Positions 18,047-30,219 of a stretch of DNA of 64,000 nucleotides are shown one piece after another. A program made the translations under genes and the position numbers. Each line of letters starts with the position of its first letter. The stretch's first letter is position 1. This DNA is from Porticoccus hydrocarbonoclasticus MCTG13d (GTDB taxonomy: Bacteria; Pseudomonadota; Gammaproteobacteria; Pseudomonadales; Porticoccaceae), in the NCBI RefSeq assembly GCF_000744735.1, contig NZ_JQMM01000001.1:2356001-2420000 (forward strand), in the 5' to 3' direction. The notes under the pieces were generated by a model that worked only from the letters and a program-made list of their open reading frames with translations, searched no databases and was not told the origin of the DNA.

Positions 18047-19162
18047 TTATTTTTTAAGTGCTTCAAAGGCATCGGTAAAATTGTGGCCGAGGGAGTCAGC
18101 TACGGCTTTATGGGTCACACGACCGCAGTGGATGTTCAGTCCATTGCGCAGGTTGGCATTACTCAGCAGCGCACGTATCGGATTGTCCGCCAGTTGCAAA
18201 ACAAACGGCAGGGTCACATTGTTCAGGGCCTGGGTGGCCGTGCGGGCGACGCCGCCCGGCATGTTGGTGACACAGTAGTGGATCACGCCATCGACCACAT
18301 AGGTGGGATCCTGATGGGAAGTGGGCCGGGAGGTAGCAAAACAGCCGCCCTGGTCAATGGCCACGTCCACCACCACCGCGCCGGGTTTCATCTGGCCGAC
18401 CATCTCACGGGTCACCAGTCGGGGAGCCGATGCACCGGGCAAAAGTACGGCACCAATCACCAGATCAGCCTCCGGCAGGTAGTTCTCAATGGCCGCCGCC
18501 GTGGCATAGACACAGCGAATCGATTCCGAAAACATCCGGTCCAGTTCACGCAACCGATCCACAGAGCGGTCCATGATCGTCACATCGGCACCGATGCCCA
18601 GCGCCACACCGGCCGCATTGCTACCCACCACTCCGCCACCGAGAATCAATACCCTGGCTGGCGCTACGCCGGGGACCCCGCCCAGCAATACACCTCGGCC
18701 ACCCTGTGCTTTCTCCAGATGATGGGCACCTGCCTGCACGGCCATTCGACCGGCCACTTCGGACATCGGTGCCAGCAGCGGCAAATGCCCTCGATCATCG
18801 GTTACGGTTTCGTAGGCCATGGCAATGGCGCCGGATTTCAGCAACAGCGATGCCTGGTCGGGATCGGCCGCCAGGTGCAGGTAGGTAAACAGCAACTGGC
18901 CAGCCCGCAGCATCCGGCACTCATCCGGCTGGGGCTCCTTGACCTTGATAATCATATCCGCCCGGTCGAACACCTCCGTCGCTGCAGGCACAATCTCCGC
19001 ACCCGCCCGACGGAAATGTTCGTCAGTAAAATCAATGGCGGCTCCGGCATTCCTCTCCACCAGCACCTGATGCCCTGCCGACACCAGCTCCTGCACCGAA
19101 TCCGGCGTCAGACCGACCCGGTATTCATGGTTTTTGACTTCTTTCGGCACCCCTATCTGCAT
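18047..19162 (-). CDS. ald: Alanine dehydrogenase
   Basis: A 371-residue NAD-dependent L-alanine dehydrogenase interconverting alanine with pyruvate and ammonia. The family N-terminus MQIGVPKEVKNHEYRVGLTP is clear. The pyruvate-binding Lys is in IKVKEP and the catalytic His in YLHLA. The Rossmann loop is LILGGGVVGSNAAGVALG, and DVAIDQGGCFATSRPTSH is the C-terminal signature. The ATG at 19162 has GGAG six bases upstream; an in-frame start four codons earlier is less likely. The last codons and the following 50 bases are A-rich on the coding strand, with a partial repetition of the gene end. Confidence 0.95.
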   Translation of the reverse strand: MQIGVPKEVKNHEYRVGLTPDSVQELVSAGHQVLVERNAGAAIDFTDEHFRRAGAEIVPAATEVFDRADMIIKVKEPQPDECRMLRAGQLLFTYLHLAADPDQASLLLKSGAIAMAYETVTDDRGHLPLLAPMSEVAGRMAVQAGAHHLEKAQGGRGVLLGGVPGVAPARVLILGGGVVGSNAAGVALGIGADVTIMDRSVDRLRELDRMFSESIRCVYATAAAIENYLPEADLVIGAVLLPGASAPRLVTREMVGQMKPGAVVVDVAIDQGGCFATSRPTSHQDPTYVVDGVIHYCVTNMPGGVARTATQALNNVTLPFVLQLADNPIRALLSNANLRNGLNIHCGRVTHKAVADSLGHNFTDAFEALKK

Positions 19163-19443
19163 CACAAACTCCAATAACTATCCAATGACTAGCCGATGAC
19201 AATGTGGATGGCAATGTGATTTCAGTATTGGACTCCCCCCGTCACATCTTGCTCCGCAAATCCCTTCAGCCCATCAACCTGCGAGCGACCAACGCCGTCA
19301 GTATTTTCTGTCGCAGTAGCAAGCGCAACAGTAATACAACCCGTGTATCATAACTTCAGCCAGTTTGCTTGCCTGCTTAATCCTGAAACCCTGCAGCATT
19401 CACACTCGATAAATAGACACTCGATAACCGGATCACAGCCATT

Positions 19444-21246
19444 TTGCCCAATCCATTCTGCAAACCTGTCTGCCCAGCACCTCGCCAGAGAGCGAGCGCA
19501 CCGGGGTTACTGAGACTGATCCTGCTGGTGGGCAAATTATTGATACTGGGATGGCTAGCCAACATCCCCGCAGTTATCGCACAAGCTCAGCCCACCGTCA
19601 TTATTTCCGGTGAAGTCTCCGCCACCGTCAGGAAAAATATCGTCCAACATCTGGGGCTGGGCAGCGAGCACTGTCAAATCAGCGACCGGCGTCGCTCTGT
19701 ATTGCTCGAGAATGCAGACGAAAAAATTCGCCAGGCACTGCAGGCACTGGGTTACTACCATGCCAGCTGGAGCTCGGCACTTTCCAGTAGCGACCAATGC
19801 TGGACAATGACGATCAAGGTAATACCGGGCACAGCCACCACCCTGGGTCGGGTACAGGTTGAAATTGACGGGGACGCCCGGAACGATCCCGCATTTACCC
19901 GGTTACTGGAAACATCACTGCCAAAAACCGGTGAGCAGTTGAATCACGGCCATTACGAAGTCTTCAAACAGTCCCTGCAAAAACTGGCGCTACAGCGCGG
20001 TTATGCTGAAAGTCGTTTTACCCGACAGCAATTACAGGTCGGCCTCGAAAGGCAGCGTGCCGATATACTGCTCAGCTTCAATAGCGGTCCCCGCTATCAT
20101 TTTGGGTCCGTAAATTTCGAACAGGCGGTTTTTGATGATGCTTTTCTGGCGCAGTTTCTGCCTTTTTCTGCCACCACCCCTTTTCACGCATCCCTGCTCA
20201 GCCAGTTTCAACAATCACTGCTCAACAGCCGTTACTTTGACCAGGTCATCGTCACGCAGCAAACACCCGACCGCGAAAAGCAACAGATTCCCGTCCAGGT
20301 GGTGCTCACCCCCGGGCCCCGCTACAGCACCTCGCTGGGGGTAGGAATTGCCACGGATACCGGCCCCAGGGGCAGCGTCGGCTTCCGAAACAATCGAGCC
20401 AACCAAAAGGGGCACCGCTATGGGGCCGACGCTCAGTTGTCGAGGGTCAAATCCACCGTCAGCCTGGAATATCAGATCCCCCTGCAACAACCGGATACTG
20501 AATTTGTCACTTTCAAAACCGGCTGGGAAGAAGAAGACACCGATAGCGCCAACAGCGAAACCTGGTTTGTCGGCGCCGCCCACAGCCGCAGTCTGGACAA
20601 CGGCTGGATCAGAACCCTCGACCTGGTTTATCAGGTGGAATCCTTCAAAGTGGGAAGTGACCGGAACAGCACGGAACTGGTGGTACCCGGCATCGGCTTG
20701 CAGAAAACCCAGGCAGATAATCCGGCCTACCCTTACACCGGCTGGCGTACCCGTTTCAGCCTGCGGGGAGCTGCCGAGTCCCTCGGCTCAGACCTGTCCT
20801 TCCTGCAATTGCAGGGAAGTGGCAAATATATTCTACCGCTGCTCGGCGGCCGGGTATTGGGGCGACTGGAAGGCGGCCTGAGCCTGATGAGCAATTTCGA
20901 GGAGATGCCCACTTCGTTCCGGTTTTTTGCCGGTGGCGACAACAGTGTGCGCGGCTATGACTACGAGGAATTGGGACCGATGAACGACCGGGGCGAGGTG
21001 GTCGGTGGGCGGCATTTATTGGCCGCCTCACTTGAATACGACTATCCGGTTTACAAGGATTATGCCCTCGCCGTTTTTTACGATGTGGGCAATGCCTTTG
21101 ACAACAGCAGCTTTACCCTGAAAAGAAGCTTTGGTGTCGGATTGCGCTGGCGCTCGCCACTGGGACCCATCAGGCTGGATCTGGCCTTTCCCGACACATC
21201 AGAACAGGCATTCCGAATTCATCTGTCCATGGGGCCGGACTTGTGA
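19444..21246 (+). CDS. tamA: Translocation and assembly module subunit TamA
   Basis: A 600-residue Omp85-family outer-membrane protein. It has a signal sequence in the first 47 residues, three POTRA domains (about 50-270) and a C-terminal 16-stranded barrel. The barrel motif FRFFAGGDNSVRGYDYEELGP is the VRGY/F lid-lock of the Omp85 family, and the protein ends in IHLSMGPDL. It works with TamB to insert some outer-membrane proteins and move phospholipid. The start used is a TTG at 19444; no in-frame ATG exists before the signal peptide, and a stop lies 30 bases upstream. The stop overlaps the tamB start. Confidence 0.92.
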   Translation: MPNPFCKPVCPAPRQRASAPGLLRLILLVGKLLILGWLANIPAVIAQAQPTVIISGEVSATVRKNIVQHLGLGSEHCQISDRRRSVLLENADEKIRQALQALGYYHASWSSALSSSDQCWTMTIKVIPGTATTLGRVQVEIDGDARNDPAFTRLLETSLPKTGEQLNHGHYEVFKQSLQKLALQRGYAESRFTRQQLQVGLERQRADILLSFNSGPRYHFGSVNFEQAVFDDAFLAQFLPFSATTPFHASLLSQFQQSLLNSRYFDQVIVTQQTPDREKQQIPVQVVLTPGPRYSTSLGVGIATDTGPRGSVGFRNNRANQKGHRYGADAQLSRVKSTVSLEYQIPLQQPDTEFVTFKTGWEEEDTDSANSETWFVGAAHSRSLDNGWIRTLDLVYQVESFKVGSDRNSTELVVPGIGLQKTQADNPAYPYTGWRTRFSLRGAAESLGSDLSFLQLQGSGKYILPLLGGRVLGRLEGGLSLMSNFEEMPTSFRFFAGGDNSVRGYDYEELGPMNDRGEVVGGRHLLAASLEYDYPVYKDYALAVFYDVGNAFDNSSFTLKRSFGVGLRWRSPLGPIRLDLAFPDTSEQAFRIHLSMGPDL

Positions 21247-24200
21247 AACGCCGTGTAATTTACCGTGGCGCCCTGCTGTTGTCAGCGTTTCTGGTGGTGT
21301 TTTTCAGCGCCCTGCTGACCTCGGGCTATCTGCTACTCGCTACCCACACCGGCAGCCATTGGCTGCTGGAAAAAGCGGCAGCCTCTGCCACTGATACTGA
21401 AATCCACTGGCAGGCCAGCCATGGCACCTTACTGAAAGGACTCACTTTTCAGGGGCTGTCTATCCGGCGAGCCAACCTGCTGATCAGCGCCACCTCGGCC
21501 GCGGGGCAATGGCAGTTACTCGGGCTGCTGGGTGGCCAACTACCTATCCAGACCCTTGAGTTTACCGATCTGCAAATCCATGAGGAGCCCACCACTGCGG
21601 ATAGCGCGTCAGCGTTTGTTTGGCCCAGCCTGAACACTGTCATGCCGGTAACGCTGGAACGCCTCACCATCGATCAGTTCCAATACCACAGCGGCCCGGG
21701 TTCCCTGACCCTGGAAGAAATCTCCGCCGCCGGCAGTATCAATCTGCTCGGCATTGAAGTGCGGGAACTGATCCTTCGCCAGCCGGAACAACAGCTGGCA
21801 CTGCAGGGCACCATCAGGGCAAAACCACCCTACCGGCTCAATTTTGCACTCCAGTGGCATACCGAATTCCAGCAAAACCGCTTCGAAGGCGAGGCCAGGC
21901 TGGGCGGCAATCTGGCCACTATGACCATTGAACACCAACTGGTGGCTCCCTTCAGCCTCTCCACCAGCGGAACCCTGGTCAGTGGCGCAGATTGGGACCG
22001 GGGAACATTGAACCCACTGGCCATCGCGGTGGATCTGGTCAATGACTGGACCATCGACAACCGGACTGTCTGGCCCGACCTGCCCGCCATCAGTTCGCAG
22101 GGGCAGTTGAGGCTCACCGGTTCAGTGGATGACTATCAGTTGCAGGGCACATTTGAGCTGACTCCGCAAACCCCATCAACATTGCCCACACAAGAGGTTG
22201 CCGTCGACCTCCGGGGTGATCGACAGGGCCTGCACCTCGAACACCTCGACCTGCACTCGGAGGCCGGCAAACTCGGTATTCAGGGAGACGTGGCCTGGCA
22301 AACAACACCCAACTGGCAGCTGGCTGTGAATCTCGCCGAGATCGATCCCGGCTACCTTCTCGACCGGAAATTGTCAGGCCAGCTGGCGGGCATGCTTACC
22401 ACCACCGGCAGCTACAGGGATCAGGGCCTGTCGGTAGACGCGGAGATTGATCAGCTGACAGGCACCCTGAACAGCTACCCGGTGACACTGCGTGGTCAAC
22501 TGGCCTCCCGGCAGGGCGTATTTTCCAGCCGTGACTTTACCGCCCGGATCGGAGATAACCATCTGCGAGTGAACGGGGAATGGGGCGGCCAAACCCCACT
22601 CAACTGGCAGCTGACGGCCAATAATCTGGCGGAGCTCTATCCCGGCCTCTCCGGCAAACTGGTCTCCAGGGGCAAGGTTTCCAAGCAAAAGGTTTCCGGT
22701 CGGGGAGGCGCCTTCTCACCCCATCACTTGCCTGAGATTCAAGGCACTGTCAGTGCCGACGAACTGGCCTTTGACGGGCACAGCGTTCGTTCACTGAACC
22801 TGCGCCTCAACATCGATAAAGCGGGCCTACAGCACATAGACCTGGCGCTGTCGGGTTCGCTGGCCGGCGATCAACAGCAGGAGACCGACCTGCAACTACA
22901 GGCCAGTGGACGACCCGAAAAACACCATTACCAGCTTTCAGCATCGCAACAGGAGCTGACCTTTACTTTGCAGGGTACCGGCCACTGGCAACAGGGCGCG
23001 TGGCAGACTCGAATTTCAGATAGCGAAATCAGCGTCCCACTGGTTGGCAACTGGCAGCTGGATAACGGCGTCGAAGGCCGGGTTTCAGAGCACGGTGCCG
23101 AGTTTAAAGAGCACTGCTGGAAACAGATCGACGGGGCTGTCTGCGGCCATCTGACATGGCATCAAAAAACCGGTATCGACACCACAGCCACCCTCCACCA
23201 TTTGCCATTGCAGTGGTTACAACCCTGGCTACCGGGCAACAGCGCTCTCACTGGTGAAATCAATGGCGACCTCAGACTTGCAGGCTGGGGTGAAACGCTG
23301 GTCGGGCAACTGACTCTCAGCACCGCGGCGGCCCGATTCACCGTAGACGAAAGGGCCAAAAAGCTGCGACAGGTCACCCTGGACAATACCGACCTTGACA
23401 TCCGTCTTGCAGAACAACGGCTGGAACTCACCGGAAACACCGAATTTACCGATACCGGTAACGCCCGAATCCAGCTCCACTGGCCACTGGCAGAAGCGGA
23501 TCGGGCTATTGGCGGCAGCCTCCACCTCCAGCTGGACAAACTGGATTGGCTGAATCCCTTTGTTACCTATGTCGACGAGCTGCAGGGTCGCGCCGATGCA
23601 CTCATCAGACTTGCCGGTACGGCCGATCACCCGGCGCTCTCCGGGCATGTTCGGCTGAACGGTCTCTCCGCCTATGTTCCACAACTCGGCATTAATCTGA
23701 CCAACGGCGACTTGCGACTGGAGCATCGCGACCGGACAAGCTGGCAGTTAGACGGCACAGTGGACTCCGGAGAGGGGTCACTGGCAATGAATGGCCTACT
23801 GCAGGTCAACCGGCCCGACGACTGGCGCGGTGAACTGTTTCTGACCGGGGTGGGGGTAAAGACGGTTGACTTGGAGACCATCAAGGCCGGCCTCAGCCCG
23901 ACCCTGAAAATAGTGGCGACCCCGGAGCAACTAAACATCACCGGCAAGATTCAGGTCCCTGATGCCGAGATTGCGCTCAGGGAAATGCCCGCCAGTGCCG
24001 TTACCGTCTCAGAAGATGCGCTGATCGTCGACCAGACCAGACCAGATGAAGAGAAGCCCTCCCCGCTCAACCTGTTAGCGGATGTCACCCTTGAGCTGGG
24101 AGACAATATCCAGTTCAGCGGTTTTGGCATCCACGGACAAATCACCGGAAAACTCCGTCTCACCGAAACACCAACCCAACCGGTGCGGGCGGAAGGTATT

Positions 24201-24773
24201 CTGCAAATTGTCAATGGTGTCTATCGCATCTATGGCCAGGAACTGACGATCGATTCCGGCAGGCTGGTTTTTCAGGGGGCACCTGAAAACCCACTGATTC
24301 ATGCCCGCGCTTCCCGAACAGTGGGCGATACGCTGGTGGGTATTCAGATTGATGGTGTGCCGGGCGCATTGACCAGCGAACTGTTTTCCAGCCCGAGCCT
24401 GCCACAGACCGACATCCTGGCCATGCTGATCACCGGCAAATCCCTGGCGGGAACCACCCAGACAGAAGGGTCGACCCTGATCAACGCTGCCGCCTCATTG
24501 GGCTTCAGTCAGAGCGATGCATTGACCGGACAATTGCAACGGCAACTCGGACTCGACGTGCTGTCGGTCTCCAGCGACGGCGGCATCGAAGAGAGCGCCG
24601 TCACTTTTGGCAAGTACCTGACACCGAGGCTCTACGCCAGCTATATTCAAAATATTCTCTCGCCCAATGCCGGCTTACTGCTTGAATACTCGGTCTCCAA
24701 AAAATTCAAGATCCGGGCTGAATCCGGCGCAACGCAAAGCATGGATATTCTCTGGAGGATCGAGCGCCCCTGA
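21243..24773 (+). CDS. tamB: Translocation and assembly module subunit TamB
   Basis: A 1176-residue AsmA-like/DUF490 protein. One N-terminal membrane helix (about residues 8-28) anchors it in the inner membrane. A long beta-taco body with weak repeats spans the periplasm, and the DUF490 domain occupies roughly the last 350 residues, including SLPQTDILAMLITGKSL and FGKYLTPRLYASYIQNIL. The GTG start overlaps the tamA TGA by four bases, the usual coupling. TamB bridges the membranes for the TAM complex and is implicated in lipid transport. The length is slightly below the E. coli protein. Confidence 0.92.
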   Translation: MKRRVIYRGALLLSAFLVVFFSALLTSGYLLLATHTGSHWLLEKAAASATDTEIHWQASHGTLLKGLTFQGLSIRRANLLISATSAAGQWQLLGLLGGQLPIQTLEFTDLQIHEEPTTADSASAFVWPSLNTVMPVTLERLTIDQFQYHSGPGSLTLEEISAAGSINLLGIEVRELILRQPEQQLALQGTIRAKPPYRLNFALQWHTEFQQNRFEGEARLGGNLATMTIEHQLVAPFSLSTSGTLVSGADWDRGTLNPLAIAVDLVNDWTIDNRTVWPDLPAISSQGQLRLTGSVDDYQLQGTFELTPQTPSTLPTQEVAVDLRGDRQGLHLEHLDLHSEAGKLGIQGDVAWQTTPNWQLAVNLAEIDPGYLLDRKLSGQLAGMLTTTGSYRDQGLSVDAEIDQLTGTLNSYPVTLRGQLASRQGVFSSRDFTARIGDNHLRVNGEWGGQTPLNWQLTANNLAELYPGLSGKLVSRGKVSKQKVSGRGGAFSPHHLPEIQGTVSADELAFDGHSVRSLNLRLNIDKAGLQHIDLALSGSLAGDQQQETDLQLQASGRPEKHHYQLSASQQELTFTLQGTGHWQQGAWQTRISDSEISVPLVGNWQLDNGVEGRVSEHGAEFKEHCWKQIDGAVCGHLTWHQKTGIDTTATLHHLPLQWLQPWLPGNSALTGEINGDLRLAGWGETLVGQLTLSTAAARFTVDERAKKLRQVTLDNTDLDIRLAEQRLELTGNTEFTDTGNARIQLHWPLAEADRAIGGSLHLQLDKLDWLNPFVTYVDELQGRADALIRLAGTADHPALSGHVRLNGLSAYVPQLGINLTNGDLRLEHRDRTSWQLDGTVDSGEGSLAMNGLLQVNRPDDWRGELFLTGVGVKTVDLETIKAGLSPTLKIVATPEQLNITGKIQVPDAEIALREMPASAVTVSEDALIVDQTRPDEEKPSPLNLLADVTLELGDNIQFSGFGIHGQITGKLRLTETPTQPVRAEGILQIVNGVYRIYGQELTIDSGRLVFQGAPENPLIHARASRTVGDTLVGIQIDGVPGALTSELFSSPSLPQTDILAMLITGKSLAGTTQTEGSTLINAAASLGFSQSDALTGQLQRQLGLDVLSVSSDGGIEESAVTFGKYLTPRLYASYIQNILSPNAGLLLEYSVSKKFKIRAESGATQSMDILWRIERP

Positions 24774-24851
24774 CCTTTCAAGACGCTGGCCCCTCCGTGC
24801 GCTATGTGCGACAGTGTCTCCCTGGACGTTAAAAAGTGATTACCCGCCGTC

Positions 24852-26297
24852 ATGTCAAATCACAACCTTCTGAGTTCTACCGTCAAGGCTCTCCAGCCCC
24901 GCTCACTTAAGTATTTAAGCACGTCCCTGCAGGGGTTGATCCGGGGAAAACTGTGGCTTCAGGTGCTTGTTGGCATGTTTCTCGGCATTGTCGTCGGCAT
25001 TTTGATGGGCCCAAGTCTGGGCTGGGTATCACCCGCTGATGCTGCCGCCATCAGCGACTGGCTGGCACTGCCCGGCAAACTGTTTCTCGCCCTGATTCAA
25101 ATGATTGTCATTCCGCTGGTTTTCGCCTCCATCATTCGCGGACTGGCGGCCACAGAGGATCTGGAGCAGCTCAAAAAAACCGGTTTCAGAGTGGTGCTGT
25201 ATTTTATCTTCACCACGGCCATCGCCATCGTGATTGGCATAACCATCGCCAACCTGATCAAACCGGGGCAATACATCGACCAGCAGGCACTGCAACTCGC
25301 TTCGCTGGTCGAGCCAATCCAGTCGACAGAAGCGTCCGGCAGCCCCGTACTTGATGAGCTGCCGCAAAAAATCGTCACGCTGCTGCCCTCTAATCCGCTC
25401 TCCGCGATGGTGGAAAGCAATATGCTGGAGGTGGTAATTTTTGCCATGATCATGGGCGTGGCACTGGTGATGATGACACCACTGCAGGCCAAGCCGCTGC
25501 TCGATTTGATGGGATCCCTCCAGGAAGTCTGCATGACCGTCGTCCGCTGGGCGATGCTGTTGGCACCGATCGCCGTGTTCGGGCTGATACTGCAGTTAAC
25601 CGCCAAGCTTGGCATCGATGCCCTGCTGGGCATGGCAGTCTATGTCCTGACGGTACTACTGGGACTGTTGCTGTTACTGGCTTTGTATTTGCTGATTATT
25701 TTGATCGTGGCAAAGCGACACCCGCTGACCTTTCTTAACGACATCAAAGAAGTGCTGTTGCTGGCCTTCTCCACCTCCAGTTCTGCAGCAGTGATGCCGC
25801 TATCTATCAAGGTGGCCGAGGAAAAACTCGGCGTCAGGCCCTCCATATCACAGTTCGTAATTCCCTTGGGGGCCACTATCAACATGAATGGTACGGCGCT
25901 CTATCAGGGTGTGGCTGCCATGTTTCTCGCACAGGTATTCGGCATCGATATCGGGCTTGGTGGCATGGTGTTGATCGTGATCACTGCAGTTGGTGCCTCA
26001 ATCGGCTCACCGGCAACCCCGGGAGTGGGCATTGTCATACTCGCCATGGTGCTCGACAGTGTCGGCATACCGGCTGCGGGCATCGCGCTGATCATGGGGG
26101 TTGATCGGATACTCGACATGTGTCGCACAGCCATCAATGTCAGCGGCGACCTGGTAACCGCGAAGCTGATGGACAGCTGGGTCGGGAGCAGCCTCAGTCA
26201 CCATGAGGAGCAGCTTGCAGAGCAGCAGAGAGAGCAGATCCGCCAACGGACCGGTGAGGATGTGCTCACCAATCAGGTGCTTAAGGAAGAAACCTGA
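24852..26297 (+). CDS. Dicarboxylate/amino acid:cation symporter (DAACS family)
   Basis: A 481-residue GltP/DctA/Glt_Ph-like carrier. Diagnostic elements are the serine-rich hairpin LLAFSTSSSAAVMP, the NMNGTA motif in helix 7, and DRILDMCRTAINVSGD in helix 8, which coordinates the substrate and cation. A longer N-terminus of about 30 residues and a charged C-terminal tail flank eight helices and two hairpins. It imports glutamate, aspartate or C4-dicarboxylates with sodium or protons; substrate choice cannot be fixed from motifs alone. It ends 62 bases before the alternate ATPase operon, same strand, with no clear terminator between. Confidence 0.88.
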   Translation: MSNHNLLSSTVKALQPRSLKYLSTSLQGLIRGKLWLQVLVGMFLGIVVGILMGPSLGWVSPADAAAISDWLALPGKLFLALIQMIVIPLVFASIIRGLAATEDLEQLKKTGFRVVLYFIFTTAIAIVIGITIANLIKPGQYIDQQALQLASLVEPIQSTEASGSPVLDELPQKIVTLLPSNPLSAMVESNMLEVVIFAMIMGVALVMMTPLQAKPLLDLMGSLQEVCMTVVRWAMLLAPIAVFGLILQLTAKLGIDALLGMAVYVLTVLLGLLLLLALYLLIILIVAKRHPLTFLNDIKEVLLLAFSTSSSAAVMPLSIKVAEEKLGVRPSISQFVIPLGATINMNGTALYQGVAAMFLAQVFGIDIGLGGMVLIVITAVGASIGSPATPGVGIVILAMVLDSVGIPAAGIALIMGVDRILDMCRTAINVSGDLVTAKLMDSWVGSSLSHHEEQLAEQQREQIRQRTGEDVLTNQVLKEET

Positions 26298-26343
26298 ACT
26301 CGCACTCGCCAGAACAGAGATCAATGTTTCCCGGCGGATTTGA

Positions 26344-28164
<1,821 letters not shown>

Positions 28165-28178
<14 letters not shown>

Positions 28179-28434
28179 TGAACTGAGAAAGCGAGTTGAG
28201 CGCCAGGTCAAGCGCATGAAAAAAGCAGAACGGGAACGGCTCACAATGCTGGGTCAGACGGTTTACATCGGCACCCTCGGACTGTTGCTTGTACTGCCGA
28301 TAGTCTGTGGTGCCTATCTCGGCCAGTGGCTGGACAGCCTGGCCACCGCCTATTCCAGCCGCTGGACTGTGAGCCTGATTCTGGTCGGCGTGATGGTCGG
28401 CGCCCTCAATGTCTACCTGTTCATCCGGGAATAG
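28165..28434 (+). CDS. atpQ: Alternate F1F0 ATPase subunit AtpQ (AtpI/ATPase_gene1-like)
   Basis: An 89-residue protein with a very basic N-terminal helix (RKRVERQVKRMKKAERER) and two membrane helices (about 30-51 and 66-85). Its GAYLGQWLD segment and VGVMVGALNVYLF end match the AtpI-like ATPase_gene1 family, which assists c-ring assembly. In N-ATPase operons this position is held by AtpQ followed by AtpR. Here only five bases separate atpQ from atpB, so atpR is absent. AAGGA precedes the ATG at six bases. Confidence 0.8.
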
Positions 28435-28438
28435 CACC

Positions 28439-29420
<982 letters not shown>

Positions 29421-29472
29421 TGGTTGAGGACACATACGCCATGCCATCACCAGATCGACAAGGAAACTATCC

Positions 29473-30219
29473 GTGGAATTGAGCTGGTCCACCTTTTTGT
29501 TCGAGATCATCAACTTTCTGGTGCTGATCTGGATTCTCAAGCATTTTCTTTACAAGCCAGTGCTGGGCGTCATCGCCAGGCGTCAGGCGGGTGTCGAGAA
29601 AACGCTCAGCGACGCCAGGGCACTGAACAATGATGCTGAAAAATTAAAGCAGCAATATGAGACGCGACTGGAACACTGGCAGCAGGAACGTCAGCAAGCG
29701 AGGGATACCCTGAACAGAGAACTGGATGCGGAGCGCGCTGAGAAGATGTCCGAGCTGCGGGACACCCTGGAGCAGGAGCGGGAAAAAGTCCGGATTGCCG
29801 AAACCCGGCGCCAGGCAGATGCCCAACGCAAGGTCGAGGAAAGTGCACTCGCTCAGGGTGCTCGTTTTGCGGGGAAATTACTGTCCCAGGTCACATCTCA
29901 GGAGACCGAGAACCGGCTGGTTGAATTGGCCATCGCCGAGTTGAAGCAGTTGCCACCAGAACGTCTGGCCACATTACTCGCCCACAATGGGGCGCCATCC
30001 AATACCATTACCATCACCAGCGCCTACCCAATGAAAGAACAGCAACGCCAGCAACTCCAGCAGGTACTCAGCCACAATGGCTGGACGGCAACCATCCAAT
30101 TCAAGGAAGACCCAACACTGCTGGCTGGCCTGCATATCACCATGGGGGCTTGGGTGCTGGCGGCCAACCTGCGCGATGAGTTACACGGTTTCGTGGAATT
30201 GAGTAACCATGAGCAGTAG
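29473..30219 (+). CDS. atpF: Alternate F1F0 ATPase, F0 subunit b with delta-like C-terminal domain
   Basis: 248 residues, longer than the usual 156-residue b. An N-terminal membrane helix (about residues 8-28) is followed by a long charged coiled coil (about 40-150). The C-terminal stretch with [28 protein letters not shown] strongly recalls the end of the delta/OSCP subunit. The operon has no separate atpH, so this protein seems to join b and delta functions in the peripheral stalk, as reported for N-ATPases. The start is a GTG with AAGGA eight bases upstream. The end overlaps atpA by 11 bases. Confidence 0.88.
   Translation: MELSWSTFLFEIINFLVLIWILKHFLYKPVLGVIARRQAGVEKTLSDARALNNDAEKLKQQYETRLEHWQQERQQARDTLNRELDAERAEKMSELRDTLEQEREKVRIAETRRQADAQRKVEESALAQGARFAGKLLSQVTSQETENRLVELAIAELKQLPPERLATLLAHNGAPSNTITITSAYPMKEQQRQQLQQVLSHNGWTATIQFKEDPTLLAGLHITMGAWVLAANLRDELHGFVELSNHEQ

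Noticed and set aside
17900-19177. Long open frame opposite the alanine dehydrogenase gene
   Set aside because: It is exactly antisense to a strong Ald match, has no domain of its own, and reflects codon bias of the real gene.
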